Assembly: GCA_024734495.1 (NCBI GenBank) | Contig: JALMQS010000681.1 | Span: 5,147,353-5,211,352 of the forward strand | DNA from: Forficula auricularia | Taxonomy: Eukaryota; Arthropoda; Insecta; Dermaptera; Forficulidae | Direction of reading: 5' to 3' | Length of the DNA stretch: 64,000 nucleotides | In this document: positions 31,403 to 40,158 of the stretch, one piece after another | How the letters are laid out: each line of letters starts with the position of its first letter | Position numbering within the stretch: position 1 is the stretch's first letter | Program-made: the position numbers and the translations under genes | Notes under the pieces: model-generated | Database searches by the model: none | What the model was told of the DNA's origin: nothing | Seen by the model: the letters and a program-made list of their open reading frames with translations, nothing else

Positions 31403-31666
31403 CAGTAGAACCTCGTTTATCCGGACTAACTGGGACCAAAGGCAATCAGGATAATCCGGATATATGGGTCAAAGAGAGAGTAAATCCACTTCAATCCCCC
31501 GCGTCTCTCTTTACTCCGTTCCGACGTCAATATAAAAATATCAATATCAAATCAAATTTTTGGTGAAATTATAATTACATCAGAGCTAAAAATTATTATC
31601 TGTGTGATCATTTATTAAAATAAAAATGTCTACAAATCCGAAGGGCCGGATAAACGAGCTGTACTA
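31403..31666. mobile_element. pogo/Tigger-like MITE
   Basis: After a TA, the left end reads CAGTAGAACCTCGTTTATCC and GGA. The right end is GGCCGGATAAACGAGCTG followed by TACTA. These ends match pogo/Tigger-type terminal repeats (CAGT-GAACCTCG-TTATCCGG). ~260 bp, no coding sequence. Confidence 0.65.
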
Positions 31667-31705
31667 CTCTTAAAGTGTAGCCAAGGGGACTTTTTATACT
31701 AACAT

Positions 31706-31866
31706 TTATTAAAGATAAGAGTAAATAAATATTATATGTAATTTAATGTTAAACAAGTGACCAAGAATCCTTAACTCATGTAAATGAATATTACATATAA
31801 TATTTATATACTCTTATCTTTATTAAAGATGTTTCACCTTGCACCAACACCACAATCTCTACTAAT
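31706..31866 (+). mobile_element. Retrozyme-like short insertion E4
   Basis: A 161-bp insertion has an exact 9-bp duplication TACTAACAT (31697-31705 and 31867-31875). It begins with a short inverted piece (TTATTAAAGATAAGAGTAAA) and continues with the sense 3' portion of the E1/E2 unit (AACAAGTGACCAAGAATCC, TAACTCATG, ATACTCTTATC, AAAGATGTTTCACCTTGC, ACACCACAATCTCTACTAAT). The hammerhead core is absent. It carries the complete 3' end that E1 lacks. Confidence 0.75.
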
Positions 31867-31875
31867 TACTAACAT

Positions 31876-32698
31876 GTATTATTCCATTTTCCTTTCCATG
31901 TAAACAATTTTTCAAATTTAGCCCAAATTAATTTTTTCAGCACGATTGTTTAATATTATTCTATTGTACATCAATTACATATATACATCCAAAGTTTCAA
32001 ATCGAACGACAATTAGAAGTAGGAAAAAATCGACTTTCTAGATTTGCTTACATATTTACAAGTTAAACTAATAAAAGCGTTTAAAAAAATCCTTTATCGA
32101 AATCCACAAAGTGGTGAATATCTCAGCAGAAGTCATCTGCCAGCAAAGTGGACGGACAGAGGCCATATAAAGAATCGAGACAAACTGGATGAAGACAAAA
32201 TATAAAAGATTACGGGTGGTCCATATCCCGCAATGGACGCAGATGGCCGTTATGATGATGATAATAATTCTATTTTTAATTAAATCCCATTTTAGCTTGT
32301 GCAATTTCAGACTTAATTTCTTTCTGACTTGTTCCGTCCCAAGTTATTTTGATTCACAGATAGCAAAATCCCTTAACCCTTTTATGTTCTCTTTGCTTAT
32401 CTTAAAATGCTCCTGTTTCTCCATTTTACTTTTTTCCACAGACTAAAACCTTCGTCTTGTTTTTATTAATTTTCATTTTAATCCCTTCTGCTAGAATTTG
32501 ATTGATCTCGTTTAAGGCTGGTTATTAAATATTGTTTATCACATCCTATAGAAGATATATGTCATCGACAAACCTAAAACATGCCAATCTTTTTGTCCCT
32601 TAGCTTCCATTCCAACCCTAAATAATAATTTTATCTCTTATTTGAATATAAATTGAAAATTATGGATAAAATCCATTCATTAAGAGAAATAAATTATG
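31876..32698. other. Unassigned sequence
   Basis: No recognisable element. A possible LINE-like or host remnant cannot be excluded in the less AT-rich part 32100-32260, but no motif was found. Confidence 0.3.
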
Positions 32699-32709
32699 TT
32701 GTCCTCTGC

Positions 32710-32994
32710 TTCTTCTTCTTCGAGTGCCATACCCGAAACGGGTGTCGGCGCCTCTCCACATATACCTGTGCTGAGTGTGTTTAGTTGTTTTACACAGATA
32801 TAAGGGACCTACTTTTTAACGCCGGTTCCGAACGGCTAATTTGGAGAGGTCACTTGGCAATTATACTCTTGGTAGGTTGCCATTACTTTCCAAGAGGAGG
32901 CGACTGAAAATATCTACCTGCCGAGACTCGGTCTCGAACCAGCGATCTCCGAGTCAGCGACCCAACACTCTAGACACTGACCCACAGTCTCCTC
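32710..32994 (-). mobile_element. Complete tRNA-derived SINE S1 with target duplication
   Basis: A 285-bp element is flanked by an exact 11-bp duplication TTGTCCTCTGC (32699-32709 and 32995-33005). On the minus strand the tRNA-like head reads GACTGTGGGTCAGTGTCTAG (A-box region) and GCTGGTTCGAGACCGAG (B box GGTTCGAGACC). The body includes CCGTTCGGAACCGGC and ACACACTCAGCACAGGTAT. The element ends in a GAAGAAGAAG tail. A truncated copy lies at 16069-16210. Confidence 0.85.
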
Positions 32995-33005
32995 TTGTCC
33001 TCTGC

Positions 33006-33864
33006 ATGATTCAAATAAACATATTCATCTCCTATATACTAGCTGTGAAGCCCACCTTACTATAATGCGCAAGTCTAATATCCAGAATATACTATTATTT
33101 ATTGAATTCTATTGCTTATAATAGTGAATCGAAGATTCAAAAGAAAAGTAAATAAAGTAGGTGATTAATTTACTCAAAATGTATTTAATTATTCATCGAA
33201 AATAATGTCTGTTTTTTAACTGACTTCAAAAAATTTTCATTTCGACTGATTTTTTTTCTTTTTCTGTCTATGTTACCTGATATTTTCGCCAATCGTGAAC
33301 CGATTTTGATGATTTTTTTGCATTGGGTTTAGTCTAGTTTCCGATTAGTAAAAATATAAATTTCATTGGAATTGGACCTTTTTTGTTATGTTTCTCCAGG
33401 CATAACTTCTTTGTTTATGAACCGATTTTAATCATTATTTTTGCGTTTGGATCAGTATAGTTCCAAGATAGTCAAGATACCTAACTATTTATTTATTTAT
33501 TTATTTTATGTATGTTCAGCGAGAACTTTTTGCCACGTGGACCGATTTCGGTGATTCTTTTTTTATTGGAAAGAGGGTACCTTAGGGATGATCCCATATT
33601 AATTTTGTCAAGTTCTGATGATATGATCAATGATGAAATAACGTAAATCTCCAATTCTTATGAGCAAATAATCGAAATTATAATAAATAAAATCATTTAT
33701 AAAAAAAAAACTTATAAAATTCATTTAAAACACGCTAAAGTTTCGAGATAATTTCTCTATTTATGAATTGAATTTTATTATCATTTTCTGATTCATTCGC
33801 CCGACGCTTTCTCTTACGAGAATCATGCAATTAAGCTAAGCATGCAATTATATTAAGTCACTAT
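33006..33864. other. Unassigned sequence
   Basis: Repeated phrases such as ACCGATTTTGATGATTTTTT and ACCGATTTTAATCATTATTT (~33300 and ~33420) suggest an eroded repeat, but no ends were found. Confidence 0.35.
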
Positions 33865-34347
33865 TAATAACATCACTAAAAAGAGAAAAATAATAATAAT
33901 TTTTATAAAAAAAAATAAAACAGACTTCAAAAAAACTAAATGCAACAAATAGAATAATAAGAACTCAAAAATCAAATAAAATGCACTAAAAGGTATAAAA
34001 TAATTATCTAATTTAGTTACAAATAAAGGACGAAATATTTACATGAAATCACTTTTTGAAGTCGGTGCTAAACAAACTATATAAGCGAGCGTACCCGACA
34101 AACGTACTAAGTAAGTTCCGTCGAGTTCGATTCATAAAATTTATATTTTTGACACCGACTTCAAAAAGTGATTTCATCTTAATATTTCGTCGTTTTGTTG
34201 TAACTAAATTAGATAATTATTTAATACATTTTTGTTATTTTATTTGATTTTTGAGTTCTTATTATTTTATTTGTTGCATTTCGTTTTTTTAAGTCGATTT
34301 TTTTATATTTAATAATTATTATTTTTCTCTTTTTAGTGATGTTATTA
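33865..34347. repeat. Palindromic fold-back element with ~200-bp arms
   Basis: The left arm (33865-34068) and right arm (34153-34347) are inverted: AATAACATCACTAAAAAGAG against CTCTTTTTAGTGATGTTATT, and GAAATCACTTTTTGAAGTCG against CGACTTCAAAAAGTGATTTC. The ~85-base centre is unique (GCGAGCGTACCCGACAAACG). Repeats ending in ACCGACTTCAAAAAG are widespread in insects. Confidence 0.7.
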
Positions 34348-35204
34348 TTAAGTTCTCAATTTTCTTTATCAAGTTGAAATTTTATAAATCCTAATTATTA
34401 GAATTATTATAATTAGAATAATTTTCGAGTTTTATTTTAAATTTGGGGTTTTATCTTCTAGGTATAATTTCTATGTTTTTTAGCTATCTCTGGATATCAT
34501 GTTTCTAAATTCAAAAGTAAAATAATAATTTTATAAAGTTTCAACACTTTTTAAACATTTACTTTCAATTTAGAAAATTCGTTTTACTCAAACATAATTT
34601 ATAGTTAATATTATTATCCTAATTGTTGAATTGCTAATAAAATAGAAATGTCATTTGAACTTTAAAGCGGTAAATGTTTTGCTCTTGCTGTGAGACGTAG
34701 CGAGAGGAGTTTTTTTTCTAATATTTAATTTACAGTTTAATTCTATTTTGTTAATTATTTAATTATTTATTTTAAGAAGCTAAGCAACAAATGATACCTA
34801 GTTCTTGTGAGTATTTAGAAATATTGACTTATTCATTGATCTGAATTTCAGTATTGCTGTCACTTCACTGAAATTAATTGGTGTACCCGAAAGAAACATG
34901 GGATTACAGAACTGTGCCTTGTAGTTCAGTTAGAAGTTGAGTATTTAAAAAGAGCGTCAATTAGTTTTTCGTTCTAGTTGAGGATTTCAGAATGACATGA
35001 CATGACAAACCTCAGACATATACTAAGTTTGATATCTATACTATGTTAGAAACAACCGATATGTAAGTAATTGCATTTTTAGGACCATTGTAATGGAACT
35101 TTTGATAAAGCGTTTTCATTGTTATTCTATTATTCGAAGAAAACAGCCGCAAATACAAAAAGAAGTCAAAGCTGATTACTTAAATTTTTCTAATTTTTCT
35201 CATT
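34348..35204. other. Unassigned sequence
   Basis: AT-rich with no recognisable feature. Confidence 0.35.
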
Positions 35205-35445
35205 AATATATCAAAGAATAATTGATATATCAACGAGAATTAATTTGACCGCGTTTATTTGAAAAAGATATTTATCGCGAGACTACTGCGGACGACGCTA
35301 TTGGGGTCTGCAGAGTCTTAAGTCTGGACAAAGAGAGAAAAAGATGTGATCCATTTAGCTACAATCCAACGTCATTTCTCGTATAGCCCGCATGACATTC
35401 GGATGGATCACCAAATGAATTTGAAATCTCTGATGTTATAAATTC
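35205..35445 (+). repeat. Conserved repeat family R, copy 3
   Basis: ATATATCAAAGAATAATTGA, CAACGAGAATT, GACCGCGTT, GGGGTCTGCAGAGTCTTAAG, TCTGGAC, GATGTGATCCATTTAGC, TAGCCCGCATGAC and GGATGGATCACCAAATG align block by block with copies at 1305 and 19868. Blocks are conserved, spacers are not, and no open frame is present. Confidence 0.65.
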
Positions 35446-35504
35446 AATCTCACAGTCCAGAGCGCTCGGTCTATTGGCATGTATGTTAGATGCTTGCCAT
35501 TAAT

Positions 35505-35785
35505 TAATCGAATGTTTTCTACATTTTATTCAATCGCGAATCAAATGTAGGAAATTTTTGTCAAATATTGAATGAAAATAATATCTGAACTTATATATTT
35601 CTAACTTGAAATAATGGTGTTAAAGAAAATAATAAAATAATAAATAAATAAATTATAAAAATTTATTTAACATCATTATTTCAAGTTAGAAATATATAAG
35701 TTCAGATATTATTTTCACTCAATATTTGACAAAAATTCCCTACATTTGATTCGAGATTGAATCAAATGTAGAAAACATTCGATTA
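35505..35785. repeat. Near-perfect palindrome with ~115-bp arms
   Basis: TAATCGAATGTTTTCTACAT and AATATCTGAACTTATATATT on the left mirror the right arm. The centre is an AT-rich ~50 bases. CGAATGT(AG) and TTTTTGT-A-ATATT phrases also occur at 52605-52660, an eroded relative. Family unknown. Confidence 0.75.
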
Positions 35786-35868
35786 AAACTGATTACCTTA
35801 TTTGTTGATTAAAGCTCGTGATTACTCGTTTAAACGATTCAGATGTGGGGATTTTGATGTCACTGATA

Positions 35869-36097
35869 AGGGGCCGTCCATAAATTACGTAACACAATAA
35901 GGGGGGGATATCTAAGATTTGTGACAAATTGTGCCAGAGGACCACTTGAATTATCTAGAATTATTAAATTATAGGGTATAAAAGTGATAGTCTGACGCCA
36001 CAATACAGGGGGCTCAATGAAAATCTGACAGAATGTGACATAGAGGGGGTCTAAAAGTTTTGAATGTCGTCGTGTGACGTAATTCATGGACGGCCCA
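35869..36097. mobile_element. MITE with GGGGCCGTCCAT ends
   Basis: The left end AGGGGCCGTCCATAAATTAC and the inverted right end TGGGCCGTCCATGAATTACG give ~25-bp terminal repeats. TA lies on both sides (35867-35868 and 36098-36099). This GGGCCGTCCAT-AATTACGT end is common in animal Tc1/mariner-type MITEs. 229 bp, non-coding. Confidence 0.7.
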
Positions 36098-36226
36098 TAA
36101 AGAGCATTCAGGAGAAATTTAATCGTAAACTGTTGAGTTAAAAATTAATATGTATTTGCTTTAGAGTTACTTAAATTTTCCCTAAATTCTACAACGTCCA
36201 AACTTTGACCATGAATACTATCCTTT

Positions 36227-36572
36227 CGAGGGGTGAACCGCGACTTAATATGATGTACATCTACTTCCACTAGTACTTCCAAATATTTCCAAGTACTTCC
36301 AAATTTTTCCAAGTACTTCCAAATTTTTCCAAATACTTCCAAATATTTCCAAGTGCTTCCAAATATTTCCAAGTACTTTTAAATATTTTCAAGTACTTCT
36401 AAATATTTCCAAGTAATTCCAAATATTTCCAAGTAATTGCAAATATTTCCAAGTACTTCCAAATATTTCCAAGTACTTCCAAATATTTCCAAGTAATTCC
36501 AAATATTTCCAAGTAATTCCAAAATACTTCCAAAGAGGTGTACACCTACTTCCAATCGCGGATCACCCCTCG
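36227..36572. mobile_element. MITE with internal 20-bp minisatellite, long copy
   Basis: Ends are CGAGGGGTGAACCGCGAC and, inverted, CGAGGGGTGATCCGCGATT, with AGGTGTACACCT-type palindromic text next to the right one. The flanks TATCCTTT (36219-36226) and TATCCTTC (36573-36580) are an 8-bp duplication with one mismatch. The interior is about 12-14 tandem units of ~20 bp, TTCCAAATATTTCCAAGTAC and variants (36275-36525). The same element at 54788-54953 has hardly any units, so the minisatellite expanded inside the transposon. Confidence 0.75.
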
Positions 36573-37462
36573 TATCCTTCCCTTCGCTTTTTTTGCCTCA
36601 CATATAAGTTTTGAACTCATTCGGAGCCTTATTAAAATAATAAAATAACAAAAATATGATAACTTATTACAATCACTTGATAATAGCTCTAAATCTAAGG
36701 ATTATGTTATTTTTACCAACATTGTTCCAAAAGATCTGGTTTAAGCTGAAAAATGTCAACTTTTAAACATCACAACACTAAATAATAAGAGAATGAACTT
36801 TTATAATAATATAGATATAACAGAATATGATTAGATGGGTGTTTTATTATTAGAAACGAAATAAAATGATTGTAATTAAAAATGAAAGATTGATCTTCAA
36901 AATAGTTTATTGTTATTAATCTAACATTATATTTTCTGTTATTATATTTTTACTTGACGCTATTGTTAGATAAAAAAGTAAAGAAGTTGATTTAGTTTAT
37001 CTTCCTAATGCGATATTGTGCAATTTCAGTTGTGATAAATCACAGTCTTTAAAGGATAAACCTCGCTCTCAGCTTTTCCAAGTGTCATTAGCATAATAGA
37101 CAATATTTATATTATGTATCCCATTTAAAATCATGGCCTGGATTTAAGACGCGTTGTTATTTGGTCCATTTTATAACTTCTAAATTATACCAGTTCATTT
37201 TTGAAAATAAAATAAATCACTTGAGGTTTTAAATGACTATTTTCAAAACTGACAATATAATAGAGAAATATGAATTGCTAGAACTAGGGCAATATACCAA
37301 TTTATAAGGCTACCACATTAATTCGAAATCTTAATTATCTTGTTGAGACTTTGGGATTGATGAACTGGGATAATTTTCCGGGTTGGACCACCCATGGTAA
37401 AAAGGAAATTGGTTAACATTTTCTAGTTTTTTGAAGAAATTCCAGAACAGTTCAGTGTTGAA
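36573..37462. other. Unassigned sequence
   Basis: AT-rich with no recognisable feature. It ends at the LTR element's target site. Confidence 0.35.
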
Positions 37463-37464
37463 TT

Positions 37465-37597
37465 TATTACGATCATTTTAATTAAGAACTCGTAATCTCA
37501 TTAAAAACCATTTATTTAACAACAATATCAACATATAAATATAAATATAAACAATAGAACGATTAACAATACATCAAGTAAGCTTTGTACGCATCAA
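37465..37597 (-). repeat. 3' LTR (133 bp)
   Basis: Identical over 133 bases to 39033-39165. On the element's strand it begins TTGATGCGTACAAAGC and ends GATCGTAATA. It is unusually short for a Ty3/gypsy LTR and the ends are not the usual TG...CA. Confidence 0.8.
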
Positions 37598-37610
37598 TTC
37601 TCCCCTCCTT
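37598..37610 (-). promoter_or_regulatory. Polypurine tract
   Basis: AAGGAGGGGAGAA on the minus strand lies immediately 5' of the 3' LTR, the expected position for plus-strand primer generation during reverse transcription. Confidence 0.75.
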
Positions 37611-37776
37611 AGAACGCGGACGCAGCTTCCCACAGGATCATTCTTCTTTCTTCCTAGGTTTAAAATAACTCGAATGATATTTAACTAACCTTCCCCTTTC
37701 TTGACCATTTTCAATAATTTTTGCTCCATCCATCGATTCTTCTAAATATAATTTTATTTGATGAAGTAACTCTTCC

Positions 37777-38079
37777 TTATTTTGATTTAATTTCATGACC
37801 AGCATCCAGTTTCTCCTCTTCCATTATATTCAACTCACCCTCCTTGACTTCCTTCAACCAGTACGGAATTAAATCATCTTCATTAGTTAATGCCCTTCTA
37901 CTTTCCTCTATTTGTAATTTCATTGATGGCCTAATGATTTCCGAAAATTTATTCACACAACAAATAATATGACTAGCGATCTCACTTTCTATTCCTACTT
38001 TCTTAGGGAATCCTACTGCTTTTTGGACAAGGAACTCCCTTTTTCCTTGCCCCTCCACTCGTTTCCCTTCTTGAAGCAA
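37777..38079 (-). CDS. Second frame of the gag-only element, unrecognised
   Basis: A 100-residue frame overlaps the end of gag by 67 bases and is in the -1 frame relative to gag, the arrangement retroelements use for gag-pol frameshifting. Near the overlap, gag has an AAA-AAG pair just before CAG-TAG, which is a shift-prone but not classical slippery site. The product starts basic (KRVEGQGKREF), then contains HIICCVNKFSEIIRP and an acidic C-terminus (EVKEGELNIMEEEK). No protease DTG, reverse transcriptase or integrase motif is visible. It may be a remnant of a longer second domain or a novel accessory product. The first ATG may not be the real start if it is made by frameshifting. Confidence 0.4.
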   Translation of the reverse strand: MLQEGKRVEGQGKREFLVQKAVGFPKKVGIESEIASHIICCVNKFSEIIRPSMKLQIEESRRALTNEDDLIPYWLKEVKEGELNIMEEEKLDAGHEIKSK

Positions 38080-38885
38080 GTGTCTTCCCCATGTCCTTCC
38101 CGCCTACAGAATCCACAAAAACGTCTATCCTGAATGCAACTTCTATCCTGAGTGGGACTTGTCTTCTCTTCTTTATCCATATCCTTTAAATCCCTTTCTA
38201 TTTCTTCTTTATCCATATCCTTTAAATCCCTTTCTATTTCTTCTACCGTCTGCATAAACCCTTCAATATCAGTGAATTTCATTCCCCTAATGGACGATCT
38301 AACACGTGGAGTAATCATCTCCACTAAAACTTGAAGGATTGCACCAGCATCTTCGTCCGGAAAAACTCTCTTATATAAAGCCATCTTATTCTCAATAAAT
38401 AACCTTATAGGTTCGTCTTTTCTCTGTTTCTCCTCATAAAACATAACCTTTAACTTTGAGACTACGATTAAACTATCGTATTCTCGGAGAAATTTCATTT
38501 TAAAATCTTTCCAATCCAACGCTGGAAATTGATTGACCACCCGCCACCATGTCTTGGCCTTATCTAACAACTGATCCGAAACCACCATGAGCCAAACATC
38601 TTCCGGTACTTTATATTTTAATAGAGTATTCTCGACCTTTTTTAAAAATAACTTCGGATCTTCCTCTGGGAGAGCTCTAAACACCGGAAGGAATTTTCCC
38701 ACGTCTGCTAATTGAATATTCCTATTAATCTCGAAATCACTTCCCTTTTCCGAATTTTCCTTCCTTTTTATTATTTCTTCCAACTCTATCCTCTTGTTTC
38801 TTTCCTCTTCCAAATCATCCTTTAATTTCTTTATTATTTCTTCAAAATTATTTTTTAATTTATTCACCTCCTCTCCCAAATCCAT
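38013..38885 (-). CDS. gag: Retrotransposon gag polyprotein
   Basis: A 290-residue intact frame. Residues ~1-50 are a charged coiled coil (heptads such as LKNNFEEIIKKLKDDLEEE). Residues ~65-205 match the retrotransposon gag capsid region of Ty3/gypsy-like elements (FLKKVENTL, AKTWW, WKDFKMKFLREYD). Residues ~214-239 hold a 12-residue tandem duplication of EEIERDLKDMDK. Residues ~257-270 form one CCHC zinc knuckle (CGFCRREGHGEDTC), which binds nucleic acid. The product would assemble into particles packaging element RNA. The start ATG follows ~130 bases after the primer-binding site. The frame is uninterrupted, consistent with recent or continuing activity in trans. Ty3/gypsy rather than Pao or Copia is inferred from the capsid text. 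Confidence 0.8.
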   Translation of the reverse strand: MDLGEEVNKLKNNFEEIIKKLKDDLEEERNKRIELEEIIKRKENSEKGSDFEINRNIQLADVGKFLPVFRALPEEDPKLFLKKVENTLLKYKVPEDVWLMVVSDQLLDKAKTWWRVVNQFPALDWKDFKMKFLREYDSLIVVSKLKVMFYEEKQRKDEPIRLFIENKMALYKRVFPDEDAGAILQVLVEMITPRVRSSIRGMKFTDIEGFMQTVEEIERDLKDMDKEEIERDLKDMDKEEKTSPTQDRSCIQDRRFCGFCRREGHGEDTCFKKGNEWRGKEKGSSLSKKQ

Positions 38886-39018
38886 TACTCTATGCTCACC
38901 TTTTTTTATATCATCCTTGATCTTCGATATCTCCCCCTCGTTATTTCCATATTCGCAAAATCATTTTTCTTATTCCTCTTCGCTAGTGGTCTACTAGGTT
39001 TTCTTATCATTTTCACAT

Positions 39019-39031
39019 TGTTCGGGCGCCA
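39019..39031 (-). promoter_or_regulatory. Primer-binding site (lysine tRNA-like)
   Basis: TGGCGCCCGAACA on the minus strand starts two bases inside the 5' LTR boundary. It begins with TGG (complement of the tRNA CCA end) and equals the first 13 bases of well-known lysine-tRNA primer sites. Confidence 0.8.
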
Positions 39032-39032
39032 A

Positions 39033-39165
39033 TATTACGATCATTTTAATTAAGAACTCGTAATCTCATTAAAAACCATTTATTTAACAACAATATCAAC
39101 ATATAAATATAAATATAAACAATAGAACGATTAACAATACATCAAGTAAGCTTTGTACGCATCAA
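39033..39165 (-). repeat. 5' LTR (133 bp)
   Basis: Identical to 37465-37597. It would hold the promoter of the element. The AT-rich TATAAAT-type text near its middle (39101-39118 region) is the only visible promoter-like sequence. Confidence 0.8.
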
Positions 39166-39251
39166 ATTGAAGATATAGTTATGTTCAAAAATATTGACGC
39201 ATTGATAAAAAATTGTTTATATTTTGTGACATAATTAGCATTGCACTAGAT

Positions 39252-39779
39252 CAGTGGTTCCCAACCTTTTGTGGCCCATCTCCCCTTTCTGGAGGTTCAC
39301 TAACACCTATCGCCCGCTTTTCATTTTCATTGTATGCCTAATTTTAATTTGAAGTAAAGGGTAAAAATAATAAAGCAGTTTTATTATTTTAAACAATTTT
39401 ATAATCATATATAAAAACAACCAAAGCAGTTTTATCCGGTCACTCTTAAATAAAATAGAAAAAAAATTAAAATATACATTTTTTACAGATTTTTTTTTTA
39501 AGAACCAATAAGTGAAATAATTAACTAAGAACATTGACGTACATTTAAAAAACAGGAGTACCTACATGTTTTCATTTTTAGATTGAAATCTGGAAAAATT
39601 AAGAAAGCTAACAGTTAAAATTTGAAAAAATAATACAGGTTCTACTGTACAGAACTATTTTAATTATTCCCCCTTGGAATACTCATCGTCCCCAAATCGT
39701 CCTCCACTTATTTATTGCCCCCCTGATAACCCAAATCGCCCACTTGGGGGGCGATCGCTCCCCAGGTTGGGGATCACTG
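39252..39779. mobile_element. hAT MITE, 528 bp
   Basis: An exact 8-bp duplication CACTAGAT flanks it (39244-39251 and 39780-39787). The ends CAGTGGTTCCCAACCTTTTG and, inverted, CAGTGATCCCCAACCTGGG are classic hAT terminal repeats. The next ~25 bases on both sides also match loosely (GGCGAT-type). No transposase is present. The minus-strand open frame inside is AT-driven. Confidence 0.85.
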
Positions 39780-40158
39780 CACTAGATGAAAGTATGCAGT
39801 ATATAGAATAGGCTCGTAATTATTATTATTAAAAAAATTTTGTCATATAAAAAAATAAAAATAAATGTAGCCATATACTTTTATATGTTGTGTTTAACCT
39901 GTAACTGCTACTATCCGGTCAGTTTGACCTTTTCACTTTTTAAAAATTAAATTAAATGTATAGAAAAAAATAGTCATTAATTATAGGTGAATTCTTAATA
40001 AATAACGCATTTTCTTTAAAAATTGCAATTTTTTGTGCATTATATACGTTTTAAATTGAAATATTAGAAGCAAAATATGTACTATATATGTGGCTCGCCA
40101 AAAATTTTTAAATTCTTGATTGGAAAAGCCAGCTTAAAGGTTGGGCACAGCTGATCTA

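Larger units (their letters stand above)
37463..39166 (-). mobile_element. LTR retroelement with gag only (TR-GAG-like)
   Basis: A 1.7-kb minus-strand element. From its 5' side it comprises a 133-bp LTR (39165-39033), a primer-binding site TGGCGCCCGAACA (39031-39019), gag (38885-38013), a second frame (38079-37777), a polypurine tract AAGGAGGGGAGAA (37610-37598) and an identical 133-bp LTR (37597-37465). TTGAA at 37458-37462 and 39167-39171 is a likely 5-bp target duplication. There is no protease, reverse transcriptase or integrase. Identical LTRs imply recent insertion by a helper Ty3/gypsy-type element. Confidence 0.8.

Noticed and set aside
36275..36525. A CRISPR array
   Set aside because: The units are contiguous 20-bp minisatellite repeats without unique spacers, inside a MITE in a eukaryotic genome.
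37465..37597. An ordinary TRIM element (no coding)
   Set aside because: An intact 290-codon gag lies between the LTRs, so the element is gag-bearing rather than a TRIM.
38152..38334. A plus-strand open frame opposite gag
   Set aside because: It is the complement of the duplicated EEIERDLKDMDK region of gag and has no independent support.
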